Assembly (NCBI RefSeq): GCF_002952775.1
Contig: NZ_CP025066.1
Coordinates: 2,914,001-2,978,000, forward strand
Reading direction: 5' to 3'
From: Halalkaliarchaeum desulfuricum
Lineage (GTDB): Archaea > Halobacteriota > Halobacteria > Halobacteriales > Haloferacaceae
DNA: 64,000 nt
Shown: one piece after another, positions 43,852-51,441 of the stretch
Layout: every line of letters begins with the position of its first letter
How positions within the stretch are numbered: position 1 is the stretch's first letter
Notes under the pieces: generated by a model
The model's database searches: none
Seen by the model: only the letters and a program-made list of their open reading frames with translations
Told to the model about the DNA's origin: nothing
Program-made: the position numbers and the translations under genes

Positions 43852-45267
43852 TCAAGCGGGACTCGACCGGTGAAGCGCGTCGACCACGTCCGTGAGATCG
43901 AAGAGCGCGAGGTCGGAGCGCTCGGCCGCCGCTTCACGAACGGATCGTGTAAAGCCGTTCCTGGCGAACAGCGCATAGCTGTACTCCGGATCACCACCGG
44001 TTGGTGGCGTCCAGTCGACGTGGGCTGTGTCGTCTTCGAGACGTGCAAGGATGTCGTAGCCGACGGGTTGGCTCGTGAATTTACACTCGCCAACCAGGAG
44101 CGTTCCGTCGCTCGTCGGGGCGACGACGTCGATCTCGCGGCCGTCATACCACCATGCACCGGGTACTCTCGTCGGATCGTCGTTCGGATACAGGCCAGGG
44201 AGGGCAGCTCGGCAGAGTTGTTCGAACGTGTCGCTGACGAAATCCGGGAGTTCGGGGGCGACGAGGTCGGCGTACGCGTCCTCGCCGTAGAGTTCGTATC
44301 GCCCCGCCTGTCCGTAGATAAAGCGGAACCAGAAGCGAAACAGCGGATCCCGGATCCGAAAGCGGGTTCGGCGCGTCCTGGTCGGATCGACGGTAACGGG
44401 ATGATGCCGTTCGATCAGGTCGAGCGTTTCCAGTCGATCGAAGTAGTAGCTCGTATCGCGGCTCTGCAGCCCGGCCCCCTGGGCGATTTCGTTTCGCTCG
44501 CGATTGCCCCGCGCCATGGATTCGAGCAACGAAAAGTATCGGTTGACCTCGTCGAGTTCCATCTGCAACACCGTCTCAGGTTCGTCGTGGAGCGGCCCCT
44601 CCGGTGCCAGCAGCGTGCGAGCGACGTTTTCACCGACGGTCAGGTCGTCGTCAATCGGGCGCAAGTACCGGGGTGTCCCCCCAAAGATCCCGAACGTAAA
44701 CACCTGCTGTTCGTCGTCGTAGTCGGGCACGAACTCCATCGCTGCATCGAACGGGAGCTGGGTGAGTTCGATCCGTCCACTGGGCGTCTGTGAGAGCCGC
44801 CCGTACAGGGGGGCCCCACCGTCCAGGACGTGTTCGTGGACCATACCGATCGACGAGCCGGTCAACACCAGCGTCGCGCTGCTGTCGGCGACGTCGTGAT
44901 CGACGATCCGCTGAATCTCCGACGGGAGGCTCGGCGTGGTATCGACGAGGTACGGAAACTCGTCGATCACCACGATCGCGTCGGTGCCGAGGAGATGCCG
45001 CAAGAGCGCATCCCACTCCCGCTTGACGTCCTCGATACCCGGAACGACCGTCGTAGCGTCGTCGACGAACCGATCGAGCTGTGTCGCCGGCGTCGTCTGG
45101 GTCGCCTGGTGGTACACGGCCCCCTCGCGCTCCCGGAGGGATTCGAGGACGAGTTCGGTCTTCCCGATCCGGCGACGCCCGTAGACGACCGCGAACTCGA
45201 ATTCGTCGCTGTCGTACAGCGTGTGGAGCCGCTCGAGTTCGTCCGCCCGATCGACGAAGGTGGTCAT
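43852..45267 (-). CDS. Archaeal AAA+ ATPase with DUF234/PD-(D/E)xK-like tail
   Basis: From MTTFVDRADELERL (45267) the protein has 471 residues. Walker A GRRRIGKT is at 30-37, Walker B AIVVIDEFPYL near 120. A winged helix follows (IAQGAGLQSRDTSYYFDRLE), then the DUF234 part (LFRFWFRFIYGQAGRYEL; VSDTFEQLCR). The tail has GREIDVVAPT and LLVGECKF, an E/D...D...ExK nuclease-like pattern. Such ATPases are common in archaeal mobile and accessory DNA; the role is unknown, perhaps a defence or addiction nuclease. Complete, with an AT-rich promoter upstream. Confidence 0.85.
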   Translation of the reverse strand: MTTFVDRADELERLHTLYDSDEFEFAVVYGRRRIGKTELVLESLREREGAVYHQATQTTPATQLDRFVDDATTVVPGIEDVKREWDALLRHLLGTDAIVVIDEFPYLVDTTPSLPSEIQRIVDHDVADSSATLVLTGSSIGMVHEHVLDGGAPLYGRLSQTPSGRIELTQLPFDAAMEFVPDYDDEQQVFTFGIFGGTPRYLRPIDDDLTVGENVARTLLAPEGPLHDEPETVLQMELDEVNRYFSLLESMARGNRERNEIAQGAGLQSRDTSYYFDRLETLDLIERHHPVTVDPTRTRRTRFRIRDPLFRFWFRFIYGQAGRYELYGEDAYADLVAPELPDFVSDTFEQLCRAALPGLYPNDDPTRVPGAWWYDGREIDVVAPTSDGTLLVGECKFTSQPVGYDILARLEDDTAHVDWTPPTGGDPEYSYALFARNGFTRSVREAAAERSDLALFDLTDVVDALHRSSPA

Positions 45268-45319
45268 GCGTGCCCTCCGTCCGCCGCCCACGTAAGTGCT
45301 GTGGTTAGTATAGTATGAT

Positions 45320-45343
45320 TTCGCAGAATTGTATTTCTGCGAA
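45320..45343. promoter_or_regulatory. 9-bp inverted repeat in promoter of the AAA ATPase
   Basis: TTCGCAGAA and TTCTGCGAA separated by 6 bases, just downstream of a TATA-like box (45348-45356, minus strand). Its position at the predicted RNA start suggests an operator or a 5' hairpin. Confidence 0.5.
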
Positions 45344-45367
45344 GTGAATTTATACAAACTACCCCGC

Positions 45368-45460
45368 TACGGACGGTACACCGTCCACGAGGACGAAAAC
45401 GAGGTGCGGGTTCTCGAAATCGTCCCGATCAACGAGGCGCACAAACGCTACGGGTTTTAG
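45368..45460 (+). pseudogene. RelE toxin 3' fragment
   Basis: YGRYTVHEDENEVRVLEIVP then INEAHKRYGF and a TAG, nearly identical to the last 30 residues of the toxin at 42666-42965. There is no start or N-terminal part. Confidence 0.8.
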
Positions 45461-45486
45461 CGGGGAATAGCCTCCATCCGACCGTA

Positions 45487-45679
45487 TCAATCCCCGTTGG
45501 GTGGTTCAAGATAGGTTTCGAGTGCGTCGACGACGGTCTGGACGAACGATTCCTCGAGTCGGCCTTGCCGCCGAACGAGCGCGGCGTGTTTCGGTGACGC
45601 GAGCGCCCACGGTGACGCGTAGCTCCGCCGATGCATTCCCCCTTGGACCCCAGACGACGTCGCCTCGCCGATAGCTCAT
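45487..45679 (-). pseudogene. MazF/PemK toxin with internal deletion
   Basis: The ATG at 45679 overlaps the stop of the upstream regulator and begins MSYRRGDVVWGP, the classic MazF/PemK start. After about 12 residues the frame is lost. Another frame then gives the family's C-terminus: RRSYASPWALASPKHAALVR and RQGRLEESFVQTVVDAL. The middle, roughly 60-70 residues, is missing. The toxin cannot be active. Confidence 0.75.
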
Positions 45680-46035
45680 TCAGTGTCCTCGTCGTCGACG
45701 GCGTGCTCCAACCACTCGTCTACGTCCTCCTCGCCGAAGCGGTCGTTCGCGGCCCGGGTACTTTCGAGCAAGCCGATATACGCGGCGACATCGTCGGCTT
45801 CACCGAGTGCCCAGTAGTTGCCTTTGTGGCGGACGAGACCCCGATCTTCGAGGCGCGAGAGGACGACGCTGATGCTTCCGGCTTTCACGTCGGTCGCGTC
45901 GCGAATCTCACTCTGGGTGAACGCCTTGTCGGGGTTCGCAGCGAGGAACCGCATGACTCGGTCGGCGTTCGTCTCTCCGCTGTGTTGCAGTCGATCCCCG
46001 GAGGAGGATTCGAACGTCTCGATGTCGATGGGCAT
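45676..46035 (-). CDS. MarR-like wHTH regulator/antitoxin of MazF pair
   Basis: The 119-residue protein MPIDIETFESSSGDRL has a winged helix (ADRVMRFLAANPDKAFTQSE; ISVVLSRLEDRGLVRHKGNYW at 53-73) and an acidic helical tail (FGEEDVDEWLEHAVDDEDTE). In haloarchaea this regulator is typically followed by a PemK/MazF toxin with an ATGA overlap, as here. The regulator is intact while the toxin is broken. Confidence 0.8.
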   Translation of the reverse strand: MPIDIETFESSSGDRLQHSGETNADRVMRFLAANPDKAFTQSEIRDATDVKAGSISVVLSRLEDRGLVRHKGNYWALGEADDVAAYIGLLESTRAANDRFGEEDVDEWLEHAVDDEDTE

Positions 46036-46270
46036 ATGTATTTCTATGTCATCTAATGTATTAGATGTATCGGCGTACTACCAACCGGCCCAGTCGATAG
46101 ATATTCACCGGGAATCCGGGGCGGCCACGAGGGGTCGAGGACTTCGACGACGACCTCGGGCGACTGGAGCAAGCTGGTGGACGCGGTCGCTCCCGTCGTC
46201 GTGTCCGCCCCCGGTTTGGTCGGGTTTCGACGGCGTCGAGAATCCGTTCGAGCTCGTCCGTCCCGATCCG

Positions 46271-46711
46271 TCAAGCGAGGTGGTCGTCGATGGCGGCAAG
46301 CGCGTCGTCGAAGCGTTCAGCGGGCGATCGGTGATCGGCTTCCGCATCGGAATCATCGAGGAGCGCCTCCCGGAGGCGACCTGCGTCGTCTGTGCTCCCG
46401 ACGAGGCGGTCGCCGTCTCGAAAGACCGCGCGAACGAGTGACGGTGACGCTGCCTGGAGATCGACCACGTCAACGACGTCAGTTCCAAGTGCGAGCGCGA
46501 GATCGGCACCAAGTCTCAGGTGCGCGTCCACATGGCCCGGCTCTCCAGGATCGGTGTCCTCGAAGGCGACGGCCACGTCGACATCACTCCGGTCGTGCAC
46601 CTCGCCGCGAGCCCGCGATCCGAACAGGAAGCCGACACTGACTGGGTGGTCTGCCAGCGTCGCCGCAACGGTCTCCCGGATCGAGCGGTCGTCGCGGCGG
46701 GGTGAGTCCAT
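46271..46711 (-). CDS. MNT-type nucleotidyltransferase (MntA-like antitoxin)
   Basis: From MDSPRRDDRSIRETV (46711) the protein has 146 residues. The catalytic motif is GFLFGSRARGEVHDRSDVDV (GS at 31-32, D43 and D45). MntA enzymes silence HEPN toxins by adding AMP. The usual HEPN partner should follow; the next 200 bases hold only a frame-broken trace (DELERILDAVETR, same frame after the stop), so the toxin is missing or decayed. 46036-46270 shows nothing else. Confidence 0.8.
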   Translation of the reverse strand: MDSPRRDDRSIRETVAATLADHPVSVGFLFGSRARGEVHDRSDVDVAVAFEDTDPGEPGHVDAHLRLGADLALALGTDVVDVVDLQAASPSLVRAVFRDGDRLVGSTDDAGRLREALLDDSDAEADHRSPAERFDDALAAIDDHLA

Positions 46712-46796
46712 ACTGACCGGTACGTGTATATTCGGTAAAAACGTTCTGTGGCGGCGACCGTTCAATGGTCTCGAAACACCCGGTTCGGACGTAGTC

Positions 46797-46922
46797 GTCG
46801 ACGGTGACCGCACTGATCGCGTGGCGCCCCTCGTCGGCCTCTTCGATCAGCTCGTCGACGACATCGGTGCCGTCCTCTTCAGCATACCGCTTGACGAGCT
46901 CAGACGTATCGAAAAACAGCAT
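46797..46922 (-). pseudogene. PIN-domain (VapC) N-terminal fragment
   Basis: MLFFDTSELVKRYAEEDGTD and VVDELIEEADEGRHAISAVT is a perfect VapC start with catalytic Asp5 and the following Glu. Homology stops at about residue 42, where a YVRTG segment shared with 43588-43604 begins. The active-site half is gone. Confidence 0.7.
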
Positions 46923-47029
46923 TCACAGCCGTTCCTCACGGGCGTCGTCGACGATGTCCGGCGGCCGGAGCACGGAGTCGTTTCGTCCGTTTCGTTTGTT
47001 TCCCTAGCTCCGGTTGTTTACGTAGCAGT

Positions 47030-47052
47030 GAGAGAGGAGATTTCGTGAGTTC
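47030..47052 (+). repeat. 23-bp origin-like element, copy 1
   Basis: Starts GAGAGAGGAGATTTCGTGAG. It lies just beyond the 3' end of orc1/cdc6 and matches copies at 48372-48394 (one mismatch) and 48479-48501 (inverted). Confidence 0.8.
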
Positions 47053-47080
47053 TTCCGAGTACACGGATCACGTCGGGAAC

Positions 47081-48277
47081 TCACGGCCGATCGTCCTCGA
47101 TGCGTTCTCGGACGTCGACGATCGCGGCGGCATCGTGTTCGACTTCGTAGGTGTAGTACGAACCACCGGCGCGACCGTCGTTGTGTTCGTGTCGGGTGAG
47201 GAATCCGAGCATGTGGAGATCCGAAAGGTGGTTCTGGACGCTCTTGAGCGACGACAGGGGGTCATGTCCCCACTCTTCGGCGATCGTGGTGTAGGCGTCG
47301 TAGATGGTTTTCGATCGGACGGGAGCGTGGCCGTCCTCCTGGAGTCGGGCGACCGTCTCGAGGACGAGCTGGGCGTGGATCGTCTGGTCGCGCACGTGTT
47401 TCAGCACCCGTCCGCGGCGCACGCGTTCCTCGGCGTCGCTCACGTGCTCGTCCGTGACTGCGTCGTCGCCACGTTCTTCCGCGATGTCCCCGGCGTTGAG
47501 CAGGAGATCGAGCGCCTGTCTGGCGTTGCCGGTGTCCCGGGCCGCAAGGGCGGCACACAGCCCGATGGCCGAGGGGTCGTAGCCGTCGTCTCGAAACGCC
47601 ATCGACGCCCGATGTTCGAGGATCGTCCGGAGCTCGTCGGCCGAATAGGGAGCAAACGAAATCTCCCGTTCCATCAGCGTGTCCTTGACCTTGGGTGAGA
47701 GACTCTCGCGGAAGGCGTAGTTGTTGCTGATCCCGACGACCCCGAGTTGGGCGTCGTCGACGTGATCGTTTGCCCGCGCTCGCGGGAGCTCATACAGGAG
47801 CGTGTCCGATTCCTTGAGATGGTCGATCTCGTCGAGGACGAGGAGGAACGTGCCGCCGCGGCGGTCGAGGAGGTCGTAAAACCGCTCCAGCGCCTCCGGC
47901 AAGGAGTATCCGCGGCGAGGAAACGGATCTTCGGCAGCCGGCTTGAGGTCGTTGATGAATGCCCGGGCGGTCGAGTAGGGCGTCTCCCCGTTGCAGTTGT
48001 GCCACAGGACGGTGAGGTCGTCAGCCTCGGGCCTGCCGTCGACTTCCTCCTGAAGCGCGTCGAGGATGTACCTCGTCACGGCTGTCTTTCCGACGCCGGT
48101 CTTGCCGTAAATGAAGACGTTCGGCGGTGGATGGCCGAAGAGAACGTCTTTGAAGGCGTTGCGATACAGTTCGATCTCCGCTTCACGTTCGAGAATCGTC
48201 TCCGGTTGATAGCCCTCCGAGAGCACCTCCTTGTCGGCGAAGATCGTTCGCGACACGTCGCTGAATGGCCCGCTCAT
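47081..48277 (-). CDS. orc1/cdc6: Orc1/Cdc6 replication initiator
   Basis: A 398-residue initiator: Walker A GKTGVGKT (58-65), Walker B LLVLDEID (145-152), sensor-1 GISNN, sensor-2 region TGNARQALDLLLNAGD, and a C-terminal winged helix (SSLKSVQNHLSDLHMLGFL) for origin DNA. The N-terminal basic stretch is short. Haloarchaea carry many such genes, each usually beside its own origin. The AT-rich upstream region and the repeats on both sides support this. The long distance from core genes and toxin-rich neighbours suggest an accessory origin. Confidence 0.93.
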   Translation of the reverse strand: MSGPFSDVSRTIFADKEVLSEGYQPETILEREAEIELYRNAFKDVLFGHPPPNVFIYGKTGVGKTAVTRYILDALQEEVDGRPEADDLTVLWHNCNGETPYSTARAFINDLKPAAEDPFPRRGYSLPEALERFYDLLDRRGGTFLLVLDEIDHLKESDTLLYELPRARANDHVDDAQLGVVGISNNYAFRESLSPKVKDTLMEREISFAPYSADELRTILEHRASMAFRDDGYDPSAIGLCAALAARDTGNARQALDLLLNAGDIAEERGDDAVTDEHVSDAEERVRRGRVLKHVRDQTIHAQLVLETVARLQEDGHAPVRSKTIYDAYTTIAEEWGHDPLSSLKSVQNHLSDLHMLGFLTRHEHNDGRAGGSYYTYEVEHDAAAIVDVRERIEDDRP

Positions 48278-48371
48278 CCTGTCGGGAGATGAGCACCAGG
48301 GATGATAAAGGTAACTACTTTAGTTTCTTCTGTTACGTTAGTTTCGTGAGTAATCGATTACTTAAGTTGCA

Positions 48372-48394
48372 GAGAGAGGAGGTTTCGTGAGTTC
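48372..48394 (+). repeat. 23-bp origin-like element, copy 2
   Basis: Starts GAGAGAGGAGGTTTCGTGAG; direct repeat of copy 1 and inverted relative to copy 3. Confidence 0.8.
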
Positions 48395-48478
48395 CTACGA
48401 GTGCCCATCGACGAAGTACCGGGAACGTCGACGAAGTGCCGGAGAGGTCAGTCGAGAAGCTGGGACCGTCTGCGCGCA

Positions 48479-48501
48479 GAACTCGCGAAATCACCTCTCT
48501 C
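48479..48501 (-). repeat. 23-bp origin-like element, copy 3 (inverted)
   Basis: On the minus strand it starts GAGAGAGGTGATTTCGCGAG, 20 of 23 positions or better in common with copies 1 and 2. Confidence 0.75.
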
Positions 48502-48627
48502 TTTCGGAGTTCGCCACCTGTCGATCGGATCGAGTGGCGGAATCGAATCGGCGATGGGCGACAAGAGCAACGAACACCTCGAAAGCCCCTCCAATGGGGA
48601 AGGAATCTCTCCACTCCCGGGACGAAG

Positions 48628-49524
48628 TCACAGCCGAGGCGGCCCGTTCAGGGCGGGATCCGCACCGGTGTCGGTGGGCCTTGCGAGTTCGCGGGCGTAG
48701 CCGGACGCGCGGGCGGCCGTGAGGAACCGCGAGAGGGCGCCGAAGGCGAGGCGGTCTCGGGTTGGGAGGTCGCGATCGGGGCGCTTGATCCCGCTGGGTC
48801 GCGGGGGGATCCCGGGCCGACCGTAGCGGTCGGGGTAGAGGCGCTGGAGCTGGGCGAGTCCGCGGCCAACCCGGACATCCTTCTTGACGAGGGATCGGAG
48901 GGTGTTGCGGGTTGGATGAAAGACGGTTGCGTCGTCGGCGAATTCCATCCGGTAGCCCGCGTCGTGGACCCGGTTGCCGAACTCCTTGTCGCCGCCGGAG
49001 GCGAGGCGGGGATCGAAGAGGCCGACGTCCCGGAAGACCTCCCGGCGGACGAACAGACAGCACGTCGGGGCGAAGTGCTGGCGTTCGAGATATTGTTCGA
49101 CGGGGAAGCCGGTGTGGCGGTCGTATCGGGCAGCAAGGGAGGGGGTTTCGGGGAGGGTGAGTTCGACGTCGCAAGCGAGGTAGTCGGCGTCGGTGGCGTG
49201 GAACGTGTCGAGGGCGTTTTCGAGCCAGGAATCGGAGACGGTCATGTCGGCGTCGAGGAAGGCGAGAATGTTGGTCTCGGCGTTTCGAATGCCCGTGTTT
49301 CGGGCGGCGTAAGAGGACTGGATGTCGGTTTCGTGGAGGAGGGTGATCCGGTCGTCGTCGTAGGATCGGACGACGTCGGGAGTGCGGTCGGTGGAGGCGT
49401 TGTCGACGACGAGGACGTGGAAGTCGTGTTCTGTAGACTGTGTGAGGAGAGAGTCGAGGGTCGTGGAGATGCCAGCAGGATCGTTGTAGACGGGGACGAT
49501 AACCGACACGACAGGGTCATCCAT
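48628..49524 (-). CDS. Family 2 glycosyltransferase
   Basis: A 298-residue GT-A enzyme: VSVIVPVYNDPAGISTTLDS at 5-24, VVDNASTDRT, and the metal/nucleotide motif LAFLDADMTV (DAD near 92). It continues with HFAPTCCLFVRREVF and GGDKEFGNRVHDAGY (acceptor/base region). No membrane helix. It is a close paralogue of the gene at 62605-63507, in opposite orientation. It would add a sugar to a lipid-linked glycan. Confidence 0.93.
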   Translation of the reverse strand: MDDPVVSVIVPVYNDPAGISTTLDSLLTQSTEHDFHVLVVDNASTDRTPDVVRSYDDDRITLLHETDIQSSYAARNTGIRNAETNILAFLDADMTVSDSWLENALDTFHATDADYLACDVELTLPETPSLAARYDRHTGFPVEQYLERQHFAPTCCLFVRREVFRDVGLFDPRLASGGDKEFGNRVHDAGYRMEFADDATVFHPTRNTLRSLVKKDVRVGRGLAQLQRLYPDRYGRPGIPPRPSGIKRPDRDLPTRDRLAFGALSRFLTAARASGYARELARPTDTGADPALNGPPRL

Positions 49525-49702
49525 CCTATCGAAGAGATGGTGATTAGGATCAAAAGTTCGTCGGTGCCAATGCGCGCTTTAGGTATTCGAGGGGGTGTGT
49601 CAGAGGAGCCATCTCAGAGCGCGAGTTCTCAGGTTACTGATCGTTTTCTCGTTCGGAGTTAGTGGTTGGAACGGCGAGCCGTAGACCGAGCGCAACAACA
49701 CA

Positions 49703-49912
49703 CTAGTCGGCGAGAACGTCGAGGGTTGCCCAGGCAACGAGCAGACCGATGAGAATGCCGAGTAGGATGCCAACAGGAGTCGGCCAGAGGTAGCCATCTA
49801 TTCCAACCATTACGAAAATCCACGTTCCCACGATCCATGCTACAATTGTAGTGAGTTTTTCGTCGACATCTAACTCGAGAAACGTGTCGAGTGTCCGCGT
49901 AAGTGTGGTCAT
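49703..49912 (-). CDS. Small membrane protein
   Basis: A 69-residue protein with an acidic N-terminal helix (RTLDTFLELDVDEKLTT) and two membrane helices (IVAWIVGTWIFVMVGIDGYL; VGILLGILIGLLVAWATLDV). No known family. 49525-49702 shows no gene. Confidence 0.65.
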   Translation of the reverse strand: MTTLTRTLDTFLELDVDEKLTTIVAWIVGTWIFVMVGIDGYLWPTPVGILLGILIGLLVAWATLDVLAD

Positions 49913-50002
49913 AGTGTTAGATCTTGCCCGATACGACTACCGTCGGACATAAAAATCTCACCGATGAAGATTGTCAATTGCTGATCAGGTAAGTGTGTGG
50001 GC

Positions 50003-50203
50003 CAATAACTGGCCTACCGGAGACGTACAAACACTGGACAGAAGTCGAACGAACCAACGACGCAGCCAAGGGCTGCGGCCTCGGCGAATGTCTGCACCCG
50101 AGACCGTGACCATGCGCAAGCACAGGTGCCCCTCGCACTGTGTCTTCGGTTGGTCGTAGTCACAACCACCTACGAACGTAGAGACAATCCAGGATGTCCG
50201 TGA
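50003..50203 (+). mobile_element. ISH-type transposase C-terminal remnant
   Basis: YKHWTEVERTNDAAKGCGLG in one frame, then RDHAQAQVPLALCLRLVVVT and TTYERRDNPG in another, match the end of haloarchaeal IS transposases (ERTNDAxKxCGLG; LALCLRLxxxxTxYERGxNPG). A frameshift and internal stop make it dead. It fills most of the 395-base gap 49913-50308, in which I see no other gene. No terminal repeats were recognised. Confidence 0.65.
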
Positions 50204-50308
50204 TCACGGTGTGAGAACTCTTCTATGATGCCCTGATTCGAGGACCAAGGAGACACAATCCAAGCCAAACCGGACGATACATGACGCCCCCTCAAGTAGA
50301 ACCGCACG

Positions 50309-51412
50309 ATGCCGTCGCTCGAAGAGATTATCGTCGACAGCGCGACAGCGGGTCTTGATCTCCAAGCTGAAACTGGAGCGATGCCCGCAGGACACAACGG
50401 GCCTTACCACGATCCGGAGACGCCGGTCCGGAACACAGCCCATTGGCTCGTGACCTTCCTTTCGGCCCACGAGCACACGGGCGATGATCGATTCTGGGAC
50501 GCAGCCGACCGCGCGCTGTCGTACCTGCTCGGTGAGGAAGCTAGACCGGACGACTGGAGTTTCTCCCACCGGACAGGCGACGACAAAGATCAGTGTAACG
50601 GGTTGATTGGGCAGGCGTGGACCATCGAGGCGTTAGCCGAAGCAGTCGACGCCGGTCTCAGGCCCCAAGAGGCATGCAACGTAGCCACCGAGGTCTTCCT
50701 GGCACACCCCTTCGATGAGGCCCTGGCACTCTGGAAACGGGTCGAGCCAGACGGGAGCGTGTTACCGTACGATCGGACGTTCAACCATCAGGTGTGGTTC
50801 GCAGCTGCAGGAGGGTTATTGATCGATGGCGCCGGCCGTGATGCTGTCCCCTCAGTCGAGAGTCAGGTCCAACGGTTCCTCGAGCGACTTCCAGAGCTCA
50901 TGCGGTTGTATGATGACGGGGTTGTTTACCATCCACTTCGTCCGGAGTGGACCGGGGGAGAACGTTTATCGCTACTCCGGCCCGGAAAATGGCGACTTTT
51001 GAAGAACGACTGCTTCGCGTTGGTTCGGCCACCGAGCAGTCGGCGTCGCCTACGGAAAAAGGCCATCGGCTACCATTCCTTCAACCTTTACGGCCTGGCA
51101 CTGCTGAAACTGAGCTATCCGGACCACGAGGTGTGGAATCACGTCAAAATCGAGAGAGCACTTGCTGTCTTGCAGACCAAGTCGTATCAGTCGCAAATTA
51201 GCGACAACCCCTACGGATATCCGTACAACCCCCCTGGATTCGAGAACGCCCTGGCATTACAGGTGTTCGGCGACCGAGATCGAATTGCGTCGGAATGGGT
51301 CGATAGACAACTTCAGACCTGCTATGATCCGGAGAGCTATTTGATGACAAAGTGTTCGGAGGACGAAAACACGGCTGCCGCCCGATTGTATGAGGCGACG
51401 CGAATTATTTGA
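50309..51412 (+). CDS. AglQ-like (alpha/alpha)-barrel protein 1
   Basis: The 367-residue protein has motifs shared with its paralogue at 56630: NGPYHDPETPVRNTAHWL (30-47), QCNGLIGQAWTIEAL, PYDRTFNHQVWFAAAGGLL, and the end PPGFENALALQVFGD. This suits a six-hairpin barrel as in some glycoside hydrolases and in AglQ of the Haloferax agl cluster. AglQ takes part in N-glycan assembly, with an uncertain activity. The AglQ name rests on remembered family resemblance. Confidence 0.78.
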   Translation: MPSLEEIIVDSATAGLDLQAETGAMPAGHNGPYHDPETPVRNTAHWLVTFLSAHEHTGDDRFWDAADRALSYLLGEEARPDDWSFSHRTGDDKDQCNGLIGQAWTIEALAEAVDAGLRPQEACNVATEVFLAHPFDEALALWKRVEPDGSVLPYDRTFNHQVWFAAAGGLLIDGAGRDAVPSVESQVQRFLERLPELMRLYDDGVVYHPLRPEWTGGERLSLLRPGKWRLLKNDCFALVRPPSSRRRLRKKAIGYHSFNLYGLALLKLSYPDHEVWNHVKIERALAVLQTKSYQSQISDNPYGYPYNPPGFENALALQVFGDRDRIASEWVDRQLQTCYDPESYLMTKCSEDENTAAARLYEATRII

Positions 51413-51441
51413 TTATCGAATTTTCGAGTGATGTTTTCCCA

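Larger units (their letters stand above)
48278..48520. other. Candidate replication origin
   Basis: The intergenic region upstream of orc1/cdc6 has an AT-rich stretch (48302-48370, unlike the GC-rich surroundings), then two inverted 23-bp elements at 48372-48394 and 48479-48501. A third short match TTTCGTGAGT is at 48342-48351. This layout of inverted initiator boxes beside an AT-rich segment is that of haloarchaeal origins. The rest up to 48627 shows no gene. Confidence 0.6.

Noticed and set aside
42966-47080. Intact mobile element or provirus
   Set aside because: No integrase, no terminal repeats and no capsid or replication genes other than orc1 are seen; the region is a mix of toxin-antitoxin pieces.
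48436-49662. Long plus-strand frame over the glycosyltransferase at 48628
   Set aside because: The minus-strand glycosyltransferase has all family motifs; the plus frame is a low-complexity valine/glycine/glutamate shadow.
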